A stretch of 64,000 bases of DNA from Anomaloglossus baeobatrachus (GCF_048569485.1 NW_027442061.1:62001-126000); one strand, 5' to 3'. Positions 25,455 through 40,400 are shown, counted from the stretch's first letter. Numbers and translations: made by a program. The notes: generated by a model not told the origin, from the sequence alone.

Positions 25455-28400
25455 TACCTACATACAGATACATGCACATACAGATATATGTATACACTGA
25501 GCACATACATACAGATACATACGGTATATATATATAGAGCGCCTACATACAGATACATACATATTTTCAGTTGTGCTCAAAAGTTTACACACCTCGGCAG
25601 ATTTTTTGCTTTCTTGGCTTTTTCTCACAGAATATGAATGTGAAGACAATTTTTTTTCCACTCATGGTCAGTGTCGGGTGAAGCCATTTATTGTGTTTTC
25701 TCTTTTTAAATTATAATCACAACCAAAAACATCCAAATGGCCCTGATGAAAAGTCCACACACCCTGGTGACTGTGGCTGATAACATGCACAGAAGGTGAC
25801 ACAGATGGGTGTGAATGGCTAATAAAGGTGACATCCTCACCTGTGACCTGTCTGCTTGTAATCAGTGTGTGCATAAAAGCTGAGTGGGTTTATGGGATCC
25901 AGTCAGACTATTGCACCCTTCATCCAGCCACTGACATTTCTGTATTGTGAGTCATGGGGAAAGCAAAAGAATTGTCAACGGATCTATGGGAAAAGATAGT
26001 TGAGTATAAAACTGGAAAGGGATACAAAAAGATATCCAAGGAATTGATAATGCCACTCAGCAGTGTTCAAACCGGGATTAACAAATGGAAAATCAGGGAC
26101 TCTGTAAAAACCAAACTACGATCAGGTAGAGCAACAAAAATTTCGTTCACAGTCAATTTCGTCCATTGTTTGGGATGCAAAGAAACCCACAAATAACATC
26201 AGCTGAAATACAGGAGTCACTGACAACTAGCGGTGCGGCTGGTTCAAGATGCACAATAAGGAGGCACTGGAAGAAAAATGGGCTGCATGGTCGAGTCACC
26301 AGAAGAAAGCCATTACTGCACAAATGCTACAAATTATCTCACCTACAATACACCAAACAGCCCAGAGACAAGCCTCCAAACAGCCCAGAGACAAGCCTCC
26401 AAACAGCCCAGAGACGAGCCTCCAAACAGCCCAGAGACGAGCCTCCAAACAGCCCAGAGACGAGCCTCCAAACAGCCCAGAGACGAGCCTCCAAACAGCC
26501 CAGAGACGAGCCCCCAAACAGCCCAGAGACGAGCCCCCAAACAGCCCAGAGACGAGCCCCCAAACAGCCCAGAGACGAGCCCCCAAACAGCCCAGAGACG
26601 AGTCTCCAAAAAGCCCAGAGACGAGCCTCCAAGCAGCCCAGAGACAAGCCTCCAAACAGCCCAGAGACAAGCCTCCAAACAGCCCAGAGACAAGCCACCA
26701 CACAGCCCAGAGACAAGCCTCCAAGCAGCCCAGAGACAAGCCTCCAAACAGCCCAGAGACAAGCCTCCAAACAGCACCGAGACAAGCCCCCAAACAGCCC
26801 AGAGACAAGCCCCCAAACAGCCCAGAGACGAGCCCCCAAACAGCCCAGAGACGAGCCTCCAAACAGCCCAGAGACGAGCCTCCAAACAGCCCAGAGACGA
26901 GCCTCCAAACAGCCCAGAGACCAGCCTCCAAACAGCCCAGAGACAAGCCACCAAACAGCCCAGAGACAAGCCTCCAAACAGCCCAGAGACGAGCCCCCAA
27001 ACAGCCCAGAGACTAGCCCCCAAACAGCCCAGAGACGAGCCCCCAAACAGCCCAGAGACGAGCCCCCAAACAGCCCAGAGACAAGCCCCCAAACAGCCCA
27101 GAGACAAGCCCCCAAACAGCCCAGAGACGAGCCTCCAAACAGCCCAGAGACGAGCCTCCAAACAGCCCAGAGACAAGCCCCCAAACAGCCCAGAGACAAG
27201 CCTCCAAACAGCCCAGAGACGAGCCTCCAAACAGCCCAGAGACGAGCCTCCAAACAGCCCAGAGACGAGCCCCCAAACAGCCCAGAGACGAGCCCCCAAA
27301 CAACCCAGAGACGAGCCCCCAAACAGCCCAGAGACGAGCCCCCAAACAGCCCAGAGACGAGCCCCCAAACAGCCCAGAGACGAGCCTCCAAACAGCCCAG
27401 AGACGAGCCTCCAAACAGCCCAGAGACGAGCCTCCAAACAGCCCAGAGACGAGCCTCCAAACAGCCCAGAGACGAGCCTCCAAACAGCCCAGAGACAAGC
27501 CTCCAAACAGCCCAGAGACAAGCCTCCAAACAGCCCAGAGACGAGCCTCCAAACAGCCCAGAGACGAGCCCCCAAACAGCCCAGAGACTAGCCCCCAAAC
27601 AGCCCAGAGACAAGCCCCCAAACAGCCCAGAGACGAGCCCCCAAACAGCCCAGAGACGAGCCCCCAAACAGCCCAGAGACGAGCCTCCAAACAGCCCAGA
27701 GACGAGCCTCCAAACAGCCCAGAGACGAGCCTCCAAACAGCCCAGAGACGAGCCTCCAAACAGCCCAGAGACGAGCCTCCAAACAGCCCAGAGACGAGCC
27801 TCCAAACAGCCCAGAGACGAGCCCCCAAACAGCCCAGAGACGAGCCCCCAAACAGCCCAGAGACGAGCCCCCAAACAGCCCAGAGACGAGCCCCCAAACA
27901 ACCCAGAGACGAGCCCCCAAACAGCCCAGAGACGAGCCCCCAAACAGCCCAGAGACGAGCCCCCAAACAGCCCAGAGACGAGCCCCCAAACAGCCCAGAG
28001 ACGAGCCTCCAAACAGCCCAGAGACGAGCCTCCAAACAGCCCAGAGACGAGCCTCCAAACAGCCCAGAGACGAGCCTCCAAACAGCCCAGAGACGAGCCT
28101 CCAAACAGCCCAGAGACGAGCCTCCAAACAGCCCAGAGACAAGCTCCAAACTTCTGTAACAAGGTAATTTGGAGCGAGACCACAATCAAACTTTTTGGCC
28201 ACAACCATAAAAGTTACATTTAGAGAGGTGTTAACAAGGCCTATGATGAAAGGAGCACCATTTCTACTAAAAAGCATGGAGGTGGATTGCTGATGATGTG
28301 GGGATGTGTGAGCTACAAAGGCACAGGAAACTTGGTCAAGGTTGACGGAAAGATGAATGCAGTATGTTATCAGCAAATAATGGAGGCAAATTTTCACTCA

Positions 28401-31400
28401 TCAGCCTGGAAGCTGCACATGTGACGTACTTGGATGTTCCAACATGACAACAATTCAAAACACAAGGCCAATGTGACCTGTTATTGGCTACAGCAGAACA
28501 AATTGAAGGTTCTGGAGTAGCCATCTCAGCCTCCTGACCTAAATATCATTGAGCCACTCTGGGGAGAACTCAAGCAAAGCGCAGTTCATGCAAGAAAGCG
28601 CAGGAATTTACAGGAACTGGAGGCGCCAAGAAGAATGGGCAGCTTTACATTCTGACCAAGAAGAATGGGCAGCTTTACCATCTGAGAAAATAAAGAGCCT
28701 CATCCACAATTACCACAAAAGACTTCAAGCTGTCATTGATGTTAGAGGGGGCAACACACGGTATTAAGAACTGGGGAATGTGAACTTTTCATCAGGGTCA
28801 TTTGAATGTTTTTAGTTGTTATTATGATTTAAATGCTGGAAAAAAGATTCTGTATTATCATTCATAGTCTCTGAAAAAAAGGCCAAGAAAGCAAAAAAAT
28901 CAACCGGGGTATATAAACTTTTGAGCACAATTGTATGTATACACTGAGCACATACATACATACATATAGATACATGTATTGACAGAGCACTTACATACAG
29001 ATACATACAAATATATGTATACACTGAGCACATACATACATACAGATACATACATACAAATATATGTATACACTGAGCACATACATACATACATACAGAT
29101 ACATGTATAAATAGAGCACCTACATACAGATACATACAGATATATGTATACACTGAGCACATACATACATACAGATATATGTATACACTGAGCACATACA
29201 TACATACAGATATATGTATGCACTAAGCACATACATACATACAGATATATGTATACACTGAGCACATACATACATACAGATATATGTATGCACTAAGCAC
29301 ATACATACATACAGATATATGTATACACTGAGCACATACATACAACTATATGTATACAGAGAGTACCTACATACAGATACATACAGATATACAGTATGTA
29401 TACACTGAGCACATACATACATACAGATATATGTATACATTGAGCACATATATACATACAGATATATGTATACACTGAGCACATACATACATACAGATAT
29501 ATGTATAGACTGAGCACATACATACATACAGATATATGTATACACTGAGCACATACATACAACTATATGTATACAGAGAGTACCTACATACAGATACATA
29601 CAGATATACAGTATGTATGCACTGAGCACATACATACATACAGATACATGTGTACAGAGAGCACATACATACAGATGCATGCATACACAAAGCATATACA
29701 TATAGATAAATGCATACACGGAGCACATACATGTATACACACTCTGCTCTCTCCTTCAAGGTACATATCCAAGCCCTCTTCACCTCATGCCAACTCCAAC
29801 TCAAAAATATTCTCCTAATGCCAGCCCTTCCAGCAGGGGGCAGCAGGGATGTAGAAGTGTCTGGCAGTTGGAAGTATTCAGCTGCATTGTGAGTGCAGCT
29901 CTGGAGTATAATACACATGATTACTGTAGATCAGCCCATATGGTGACGGATTACTGCAGATTATAGAACGGTGGGGGTCCTAGAGGCCATCAGACCTCAC
30001 ATAACCCCACACCCGGGTCTGGACACAATAAGCATGGGGAATATTTGGGGCACTGATACCTGAACTATAATCCCATCAGATTGGTACTCCTGGTATAGGG
30101 AACGTGAGAAAAAATCCATGAAGGCCTAAAAAAGAGAATGTGATGGTAAAACAATGAGGGTGACAGTCATACTGACAAGGACAGTGATGGTGGTGATGCT
30201 GGAGATAACGCACCTTAGTAGCACCGTACATGGTCACCACCGGATAAGGACGAGCCGCCGCAGCAGAAGACACGTTTATGATCAGACCTTTTTTCCTATG
30301 AAGAAGAAGACAACAGTGCCAGTCAGAGTCCCCTCAGCTCCAAAAACCTGCACCCTCCATGGCTTGTAACACAGCTGATATGGGCACACATTGCCGTGTA
30401 TGGCGGGTCTCATCCACTCAAGGTCTGAGGGACCTGACTGAGATGGGAAGGGGACAGGTTGTCTGAGGATATTTCACTGCACTTTTATCTAGGCTCACAG
30501 ATGTATGTCTCTCACATGGAGATTTACTCAAAACTCACCGATTTGTCATGGCGGCATCAGACGCTGTTCACACTACAGATTTTGACACTCCATCCTATGT
30601 TTTCTCTTTGGGTTTATGAGTTACAGGCTCGGGCATCCACCAGCTGTGTGCTCACTCAGCTAGCCGGCTGGTTACCTCAGGGATTACATGTTATTGGAAA
30701 CCTATCACATTTGCTCCCCGCCTTTTTAAGATGGTGGAATCTGTCTTCCCACGCCGACTATAGTTTATTGTTGTGCTGGTCTGTGTGCTGTTGTGTCCCA
30801 GTCCTGCTTGGGATTTTATTGCTTGGTGCTTGGAGTTGTTGTGGCATTTTTCCATCGTCTTGTTTCCTCCCTGCTCTTGTCTTCCTCCTATGCCCGTCCG
30901 TGCTGTGAGATAGCGTCTTGGTTTCCCCTGTTTATTTATCTCTGTTGGTTTTATCACACTCCTGCCCCGACCCTTCACAAGGGTTGGGAGGCGGAGATAT
31001 AATATCAGGGCTGGTCAGGAGCAGGGTCAGGAAGGCGGCTCAGACATCCTCACCTTCAGAGGTGACTCTGAGATCAGGGATAGCTAGGGACCCCCTAGTC
31101 TGAGGGCCAGTCTACGAGCCCCTGTCCTCAGCTTTCTCCATATCACCCGTGACAATGGCTCAGGACAAGGATGATGAGAACACGCTCTATAGCACCGTTT
31201 GTGTTTTTCTGGTAGGTCTCCTTTAATTTCATTATTTGTGGCCCTTGTCCGTTTAGTTGCAAATGTGTAATAGATGCAATTGTATCCGATATAAACAATG
31301 CTCCGAAAGAGTCTGAACTCCAGACGGATACACTGTAGAAAGCGATCAGAGGTTAGCTCACAGAGCGTTGCCCAGGCTGAAGACAATTCTGCAGTTGCGG

Positions 31401-34400
31401 GAAAACGTTTTGAGACTGTAGAAAATGTTGATTTTCACAAAGATCCCTGCTTCAGGTTATAGCGCGGTGATATGCGTTATCTATGAAGAGTCATCAGGAG
31501 AAATGCTGCGTCTCCCACACAATGATCAGGGGAGAGAGAGGTAGTAATATTCACATCAGCTGAGGAGAAAGTGTTAGCAAAGACAAGGCAGCGGAGAAGA
31601 GTCGGTCATGGTGATTGAACTCTCTCTCCAGTTTCTCTTTTCTATTTCTCGGTCGGTCTCTCTCTCTGTCTCTCTCTTTCCGGTCTCTCTCTGATCTCTC
31701 TCTCTCTGGTCTCTCTCCGGACTCTCTCTCTCCGGTCTCTCTCTCTCCGGTCTCTCTCTCTGATCTCTCTCTCTCCGGTCTCTCTACGGTCTCTCTCTCT
31801 GATCTCTCTCTCTCCGGTCTCTCTACGGTCTCTCTCTCTGATCTCTCTCTCTCCGGTCTCTCTCTCTCCGGTCTCTCTTCTCTCTCTCTCCAGTCTCTCT
31901 CTCTCCGGTCTCTCTCTCTCTGATCTCTCTCTCTCTGATCTCTCTCTCTCCGGTCTCTCTCTCTCCGGTCTCTCTTCTCTCTCTCTCCGGTCTCTCTCTC
32001 TCCGGTCTCTCTCTCTCTGATCTCTCTCTCTCCGGTCTCTCTCTCTCCGGTCTCTCTCTCTCCGGTCTCTCTCTCTCTCTGATCTCTCTCTCTCCGGTCT
32101 CTCTGTCTCTGATCTCTCTCTCTCCGGTCTCTCTCTCTGATCTCTCTCTCTTTCCGGTCTCTCTCTCTCCAATCTCTCTCTCTGGTCTCTCTCTCTGGTC
32201 TCTCTCTCTGATCTCTCTTTCTCCGGTCTCTCTCTCTCCGATCTCTCTCTCCGGTCTCTCTCTCTCTCTAATCTCTCTCTCTCTGATCTCTCTTTCCGGT
32301 CTCTCTCTCTCTTTCTGGTCTCTCTCTCTGGTCTCCCTCTCTTTCCGGTCTCTCTCTCTGGGCTCCCTCTCTTTCCGGTCTCTCTCTCTGGTCTCCCTCT
32401 CTTTCCAGTCTCTCTCTTTCCGGTCTCTCTCTCCAGTCTCTCTCTCTGGTCTCTCTCTCTCTGGTCTCCCTCTCTTTCCGGTCTCTCTCTTTCCGGTCTC
32501 TCTCTTTCCGGTCTCTCTCTTTCCGGTCTCTCTCTTTCCGGTCTTTCTCTTTCCGGTCTCTCTCTCTGGTCTCTCTCTCTTTCCGGTCTCTCTCTCTCTT
32601 TCTGGTCTCTCTCTCTGGTCTCCCTCTCTTTCCAGTCTCTCTCTCTCTTTCCGGTCTCTCTCTCCAGTCTCTCTCTCTGGTCTCTCTCTCTCTGGTCTCC
32701 CTCTCTTTCCGGTCTCTCTCTTTCCGGTCTCTTTCTTTCCGGTCTCTCTCTCTGGTCTCTCTTTCTTTCCGGTCTCTCTCTCTGGTCTCTCTCTCTTTCC
32801 GGTCTCTTACTCTCTGGTCTCTCTCTCTCTATGTTCTCTCTCTCTGGTCTTTCTCTCTTTCCAGTCTCTTTCTCCAGTCTCTCTCTCTGGTCACTCTCCG
32901 GTCTCTCTCTCCCCAGTCTCTCCCTCTCTCCATTCTCTCTCTCTCCGGTCTCTCTCTCTCCGGTCTCTCTCTCTCCGGTCTCTCTCTCTCTGGTCTCTCT
33001 CTCTCTGGTCTCTTTCTCTCCGGTCTCTTTCTGTCCTCTCTCTCTCCGACCTCTCTCTCTCTCTGTCTCGCTGTCTCTCTCTGGCCTTTCTCTCTCAGAT
33101 CTCTCTCTCTCCTGTCTCTCTCTCTCTCTGGTCTCTCTCTGTCCTCTCTCTCTCCGACCTCTCTCTCTCTGTCTCTCGCTGGCCTTTCTCTCTCAGATCT
33201 CTCTCTCCTGTCTCTCTCTCTCTCTCTCTCCGGCCTCTCTCCGGCCTTTCTCTCTCCAACCCCTCTCCCTCTCTCTCTCTCCGGCCTCTCTCTCTGACCT
33301 CTCTCTCTCCAACCCCTCTCCCTCTCTCTCCGGCCTCTCCTGCTTCTGAAAGTGTTGGCCGCTCATAAGGCTCATTTCATATTTACCGCTTCCCCCACCC
33401 ACCGGCGCCAACGATTGGTTGTATTCAGACGTGCCCCCACACTGAGTGACAGCTGTCTGACTGCAACCAATCACAGCCACAAATGGGCGGGTCTATATCA
33501 TACAGTAAAATAAATAATTTACAAAAACAGCATTCAGTCACCCCCAATTTTGATACCCAGCCAGGATAAAGCCTCACAGCTGGGGGCTGGTATTCTCAGG
33601 CTGGGGATACCCACGTTATTGTGAGCCTCACAAGCCTAAAAATATCAGTCAGCAGCCGCCCGGAATTGCTGCATCCATTAGATGCGACAGTCCCGGGACT
33701 TTACCAGACTCATCCCGATTGCCCTGGCGTGGTGGCAATCAGGGTAATTAAGAGTTAAGGGCAGCCCATAGCAGCCACTAGGTCCTAGATTAGTCATGAG
33801 ACACCCCCCATCACAAATCTGTAAGTGACGGTAAATAAACACAAACACTGAAAAATCCTTTATTTGAAATAAAAGACAAAAAGCCCCCTCTTTGAAAACT
33901 TTATTAATCCCAACACATCCCTCCAGGTCCAACGTAATCCACACGAGGTCCCACGATGCTTGCAGCACTGCTACATCTGAAGCTGACAGTCAGTGCCATA
34001 GAACAAGACCGCCCGCTGTGAACTCCATGCAGCGACTGAAGTGGGTCGCACTATCAGCTGTGACGTCACTCAGGTTACCCGCTGCCACAGCTGGAGTCTT
34101 CAACCTGTGACAGCAAATTACCTGAATGACTGAAGTGAGCCACACAATCAGCAGTGCTGTCACTCAGGTGATTTCTGGTCACAGCTGGAGTCCTTCACCT
34201 GTGACCGCAAATTAGGCTGCGGCACAGAGACAGAGCCATACGATGAGAATGAACTCGGGTGAACTTCTGACATCACAGCTGCAGGTCCCGCACTACTGCC
34301 TGTGTCGCAGCACTGATGTCAGAGGTTCACCTGAGTTAATTCTCATTGTGCGGCTCTGTCTCTCTGCGGCCAGTCATGCTGTGCGATGCTGCTGTGACAG

Positions 34401-37400
34401 GACAGGGATGTAGCAGGGGTGAGTAACCGTGGGACCTCGTGTGGATTACTTCGGACCTGCAGTGGTGTTTAGGAGTTAATAAAATGGGGAAAGAGGGTGT
34501 TTTTTGTATTTTACATTCCAAATAAAGGATTTTGGTGGTGTATGTGTATATTTATTTTCACTTACAGATTAGTGATGGTGGCAGGGTCTCATAGACAACT
34601 GCCATCACTAATCTAGGACTTAGTGGCTGCTGTGGGCTGCCATTAACTCCTTATTAATCTGATTACCACTGCACCAAGAGCCAGGTCCAGTGTGAGAATT
34701 GGCACATCCTATGGATGCGCCACTTCTGGGGCGGCTGTGGGCTGCTATTGTTAGGCTGGAAAGGACCAAATAACAACGGCCCCTGGCACCTGTTACACAA
34801 TGCAGTTCCTCTCCAGTACAGAATGGATCCCGGGTGTCTCCGGGCACTTTGGTCTCCAAATTCCGGGCCAGCCACTGGTTCTGCTGCTCAGACCAGGATC
34901 AAGAAGGAGACCACTGCACTTCGCCGTTTAGCACGGTCACACTCTGAGTCTAAAGTCCCCGTCACACACAGAGATAAATCTTTGGCAGATCTGTGGTTGC
35001 AGTAAAATCATGGACATATTGTTCCATTTGTACACAGCCACAAACCTGGCACTGATTGTCCACAATTTCACTGCAACCACAGATCTGCCGCAGATTTATC
35101 TCTGTGTGTGACAGGGCCTTAAGTCCCAGAATCTGTCTAGTGCACATGCCCATGACCAAAGCAGCACCTGATTGGTGGTGTGACGTCAGCGGGTCTGATG
35201 ACATGTAGAGTCTGGATTGGCCCATGGATGACACGGAGCATCCGGATTGGCTCACGGGTGACGTCATGACAGACTGGGCGTTGTGTTTGGGGCGGAGCCC
35301 GATGGCGCTGCCATGTGCACAGGGATGATTTGGCTAATCTCCCGCTACACTCCAACGCGTAACCTCCGGTCCTCCCAAGATCTCCTTCTCTCCTCCACTC
35401 TCATTCACTCCTCATGCAACCGCCTCCAAGACTTCTCCCGAGCATCCCCAGTCTTCTGGAACTCGCTGCCTCAACACATCAGACTATCTGCTCACTCAGA
35501 AGCTTCACACGGAACTTGAAAACTCATCTGTTCAGAACTGCCTATAATCTCCAATGACCCCACTGCCTCACCACCGTACCGGAACTGCTGCTTCACCACC
35601 ACCATAGCTACTGCCTCACCACTGCCGGAGCTGTCGCCTCAGCACCGCCGGAGCTGCCGCCTCACCACCACCATAGCTACCGCCTCACCATCGTGCTGAA
35701 ACTGCTGCCTCACCACCGCCAGAGCTGCCGCCTCACCACCGCCAGAGCTGCCGCCTCACCACCACCTGAGCTGCCGCCTCACCACCGCCGGAGCTGCCGC
35801 CCCATCACCGTGCGGAGCTGCCGCCCGACCAACACCCCACCCACTGTCTCCCCAAACTCCTATAGAATGTAAGCCCGCAAGGACAGGGACTTCTTCCCTC
35901 TGTACCAGTCAGTCTACTCTAACTTGTATATGTATTCTGTATGTAACCCCCTTCTCATGTACAGCACCATGGAATCAATGGTGCTCTATAAATAAATAAT
36001 AATAATTGTAATTTACATAACCTCTGTGAGGGCATCACAGGTTATAGCGAGTTACGTTTTACTCCTCTGTGTGAAGTAACACTGAGGAGTGTTCGTCCAT
36101 TTCATTTAAGTTGTTGTGTTTGCCCAAACCCTTGGGGTTATCTATCAGCGGTTGTACATCTCCGCACAGTGGACCCCGGGGTGCGTTTGAAAGTCCTAAT
36201 TCCCTTTCGAACCGCTTACCCCCGTAACAGTATCCCTGCGCCAGGGTCTGGCTACTCATGGCAAAAACGCAACAACCAGCAGCTGGAGTCCAGGTTAAAG
36301 ACGCTGGCACAGACTACCCCGGCTGTAGATTGTGCTCCTGTTGCAGCTCATGCCACCAGTCAGGCGGTTGTTCTAGTTTCTCCGACCGCGTCACCCAACC
36401 CACCTCCTCCACGTCTCTCTCTCCCTAATAAATTCTCTGGAGATTTCAAGATCTGTAGGGGTCTTGTGAACCAGTGTGCAATCCACCTCGAGCTGCTGGC
36501 TTCACAATTGAGAGGTCAAAGGTGGGTTTTGTGATCTCTCTTTTTTCCGAGAGGGCTCTTGAATGGGCTACACCATTATTGGAGCACATTGATCCCGTGG
36601 TACATAATTCCACCATCTTCCTGGGTGCTTTACAACAGGTTATCCTAGGGCCCCAGGTTACCCACAACACTGCGCTCCAACTGTTGGCACTTGATCAGGG
36701 GTCTATGGCGGTCAGTTTCTATGCCATCCAGTTTAGGACACTAGCCACTGAACTGGAGTGGCCAGATAAAGTGTTGGTTCCTGTCTTCTGGAAGGGACTC
36801 GGCCAGCCATGTAAAGGATGCTCTGGCTACAAGGGAGATTCCTACAACTCTGGAGGTTCTGATAACACTTGACACTCGGATTGATATTCGCCATACCAAA
36901 CGAAAGCTCAAGCTCGCGCGAACTAAACCAAGAGTGAGGTTGGCACTAATCTTTTCCACTCCCTTGCCTGTCGCTGCACCAGCTGTGCCAGCATCCGACC
37001 CTACGGACATTTCCATGGCTGGCCCTACATCTCCCCCAACTCGGTCATCTCCCATATGCTTTGCGTGTAAGGAGAGTGGCCACTATGCCAACAAGTGCCC
37101 AAAGCGTCCGGGAAATGCCTTCATCTAATGACCATAGGAGGAAGGTCATTGGACACTACTGTGTCCTCCTCCAAATTGATTTAACGTCTCCCTAGCATTT
37201 GGATCAACTACTCTGTCTACAAAAGCTTGTATGGACTCAGGAGCGGATGGCAACTTTATGCCCTCAACTTATGCACGTGAACAAGCCATCCCTCTTGTGA
37301 TTCTTCCTAAACCCATAAATATCCGGGTAGTCAAAGGCTCTTTACTTCCTGAGCTCATCACCCAACAGTCGATACCTCCCACACTGTCCGTATCTCCTAC

Positions 37401-40400
37401 TCACCAGGGGGTTATTTCATTTCTCGTGATTTCTGAGGGCATAGATGAGGTACTGTTGGGGTTTCATCAACATTCTCCAGTAATCTACCGGTCAACTGGG
37501 GAAATATGCAAATGGGGTACCTCTTGTGAGGGACATCACCCTGCGGCTGTATTAGGGACAGTCTCATCTGCGGAAGCGGTAGATTTGCCAGCACTACCTT
37601 GGCACTATTGCTCCTTTGCAGACATGTTCTCCAAGCGTTCAGCTGGGACTCTACCACCTCACTGTCCCTATGATTGTCCCATAGATCTCCTTCCAGGAGC
37701 CGAACCACCTAGGGGTTGCATTAATCCCCTGTCGGTACCTGAGACTGAGGCCATGTTGGGTTATATTAAAGAGAACTTGGCAAGGGGCTTTGTAAGAAAG
37801 TCTGTTTCACCTGCTGGCGCGGGTTTTTTCTTTGTTAAAAAAAAAAAGAGGGAGATTTGAGACCATGCATAGACTATAGAGGTCTTAACGCCATAACTGT
37901 CAAGAACAAGTACCCCTTAACGCTCATATCTAAGCCTTTCGATAGGTTTCGGGGGGCAAGAAGTGTTTACAAAGCTGGGCCCGCGGGAGCTTACAATCTC
38001 ATCCACATCCAAGAGGGAAACGAATGGAAGACGGCATTTAACACCAGAGATGGCCATTACGAGTACTGCTATATACAGTTAGGTCCAGAAATATTTGGAC
38101 AGTGACACAATTTTCGCGAGTTGGGCTCTGCATGCCACCACATTGGATTTGAAATGAAACCTCTACAACAGAATTCAAGTGCAGATTGTAACGTTTAATT
38201 TGAAGGTTTGAATAAAAATATCTGATAGAAATTGTAGGAATTGTACACATTTCTTTACAAACACTCCACATTTTAGGAGGTCAAAAGTAATTGGACAAAT
38301 AAACCAAACCCAAACAAAATATTTTTATTTTCAATATTTTGTTGCGAATCCTTTGGAGGCAATCACTGCCTTAAGTCTGGAACCCATGGACATCACCAAA
38401 CGCTGGGTTTCCTCCTTCTTAATGCTTTGCCAGGCCTTTACAGCCGCAGCCTTCAGGTCTTGCTTGTTTGTGGGTCTTTCCGTCTTAAGTCTGGATTTGA
38501 GCAAGTGAAATGCATGCTCAATTGGGTTAAGATCTGGTGATTGACTTGGCCATTGCAGAATGTTCCACTTTTTGGCACTCATGAACTCCTGGGTAGCTTT
38601 GGCTGTATGCTTGGGGTCATTGTCCATCTGTACTATGAAGCGCCGTCCGATCAACTTTGCGGCATTTGGCTGAATCTGGGCTGAAAGTATATCCCGGTAC
38701 ACTTCAGAATTCATCCGGCTACTCTTGTCTGCTGTTATGTCATCAATAAACACAAGTGACCCAGTGCCATTGAAAGCCATGCACGCCCATGCCATCACGT
38801 TGCCTCCACCATGTTTTACAGAGGATGTGGTGTGCCTTGGATCATGTGCCGTTCCTTTTCTTCTCCAAACTCTTTTCTTCCCATCATTCTGGTACAGGTT
38901 GATCTTGGTCTCATCTGTCCATAGAATACTTTTCCAGAACTGAGCTGGCTTCATGAGGTGTTTTTCAGCAAATTTAACTCTGGCCTGTCTATTTTTGGAA
39001 TTGATGAATGGTTTGCATCTAGATGTGAACCCTTTGTATTTACTTTCATGGAGTCTTCTCTTTACTGTTGACTTAGAGACAGATACACCTACTTCACTGA
39101 GAGTGTTCTGGACTTCAGTTGATGTTGTGAACGGGTTCTTCTTCACCAAAGAAAGTATGCGGCGATCATCCACCACTGTTGTCATCCGTGGACGCCCAGG
39201 CCTTTTTGAGTTCCCAAGCTCACTAGTCAATTCCTTTTTTCTCACAATGTACCCGACTGTTGATTTTGGTACTCCAAGCATGTCTGCTATCTCTCTGATG
39301 GATTTTTTCTTCTTTTTCAGCCTCAGGATGTTCTGCTTCACCTCAATTGAGAGTTCCTTAGACCGCATGTTGTCTGGTCACAGCAACAGCTTCCAAATGC
39401 AAAACCACACACCTGTAATCAACCCCAGACCTTTTAACTACTTCATTGATTACAGGTTAACGAGGGAGACGCCTTCAGAGTTAATTGCAGCCCTTAGAGT
39501 CCCTTGTCCAATTACTTTTGGTCCCTTGAAAAAGAGGAGGCTATGCATTACAGAGCTATGATTCCTAAACCCTTTCTCCGATTTGGATGTGAAAACTCTC
39601 ATATTGCAGCTGGGAGTGTGCACTTTCAGCCTATATTATATATATAATTGTATTTCTGAACATGTTTTTGTAAACAGCTAAAATAACAAAACTTGTGTCA
39701 CTGTCCAAATATTTCTGGACCTAACTGTAAATGAATAGGTGCTCAGAAAAAATATAAATATAATATATATATATATATAAATATAGTGGAGGAGTGGAGG
39801 AGGACAAAAGAAAGAAGAAACCATGATCCGTATAACCCTTTTTTGAAGCCCTGACCCAGGACAGGAGGAACTGCCGCCCACCTTTGCTGGAGCAAAATCG
39901 GAGTCAGATGCCTGAAGGTTCATGTTGCACCTTTTGAATTCGGGAATCGTTGCTGTTGCCCACAATAGTTGCTCTCCTAAATGTAAATGTTTTCTGAGGC
40001 CCTCCTCTACGTGTCTTCCAGGGGGTACTGCAGTTCCTGCTTCTAATTGTTGGCAACCCTTGCACTTGGCTTTATGAATGTAGCAATCCCACCAGCTAAC
40101 CATTTTATCAGAATGTTTGAGGTCCTCCTCTATGTCTAATACAGCGTGTATCGGGGTCCCTCTTCTAATTTTTGGCAGTTCTTGCATTGTGAGGCTTTGT
40201 GAGGTGCAGAGTCCCTCCTCCATAAATTACACAGGATAGTGGAGGAGTCGGGGGGTTTTATAGTATATTGTAAAGTTATAAAACTTGTCATTTATACAGC
40301 AGTGACATTTTCTGCACAAAAACCTGGAAATAACAGAAAAACAAAGTATAACCCCAACTCCCTGCAACCACCCGGACCCCCAGACCCCAGAGCCCACACT

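Noticed and set aside
26166-28223. 685-codon (plus) and 621-codon (minus) open frames rich in Pro/Gln/Arg or Leu/Trp/Gly
   Set aside because: Readings of the 23-bp minisatellite within the dead Tc1 transposase.
29777-29830. A possible exon 9 reading FLSWSWHEVKRAW on the minus strand
   Set aside because: It has weak resemblance only and is out of phase with exon 8 (a phase-0 reading meets a stop). The true exon at 30060-30125 fits phase, splice sites and homology.
31615-33349. Ser/Leu-rich and Arg/Glu-rich open frames
   Set aside because: Translations of the pyrimidine-rich array. The RE-rich minus frame only mimics an RS/RE-type protein.
39678-40223. A 181-codon minus-strand open frame between Tc1 copy A and exon 7
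   Set aside because: It starts in an interspersed repeat with internal duplication and runs into the transposon end; no recognised domain.
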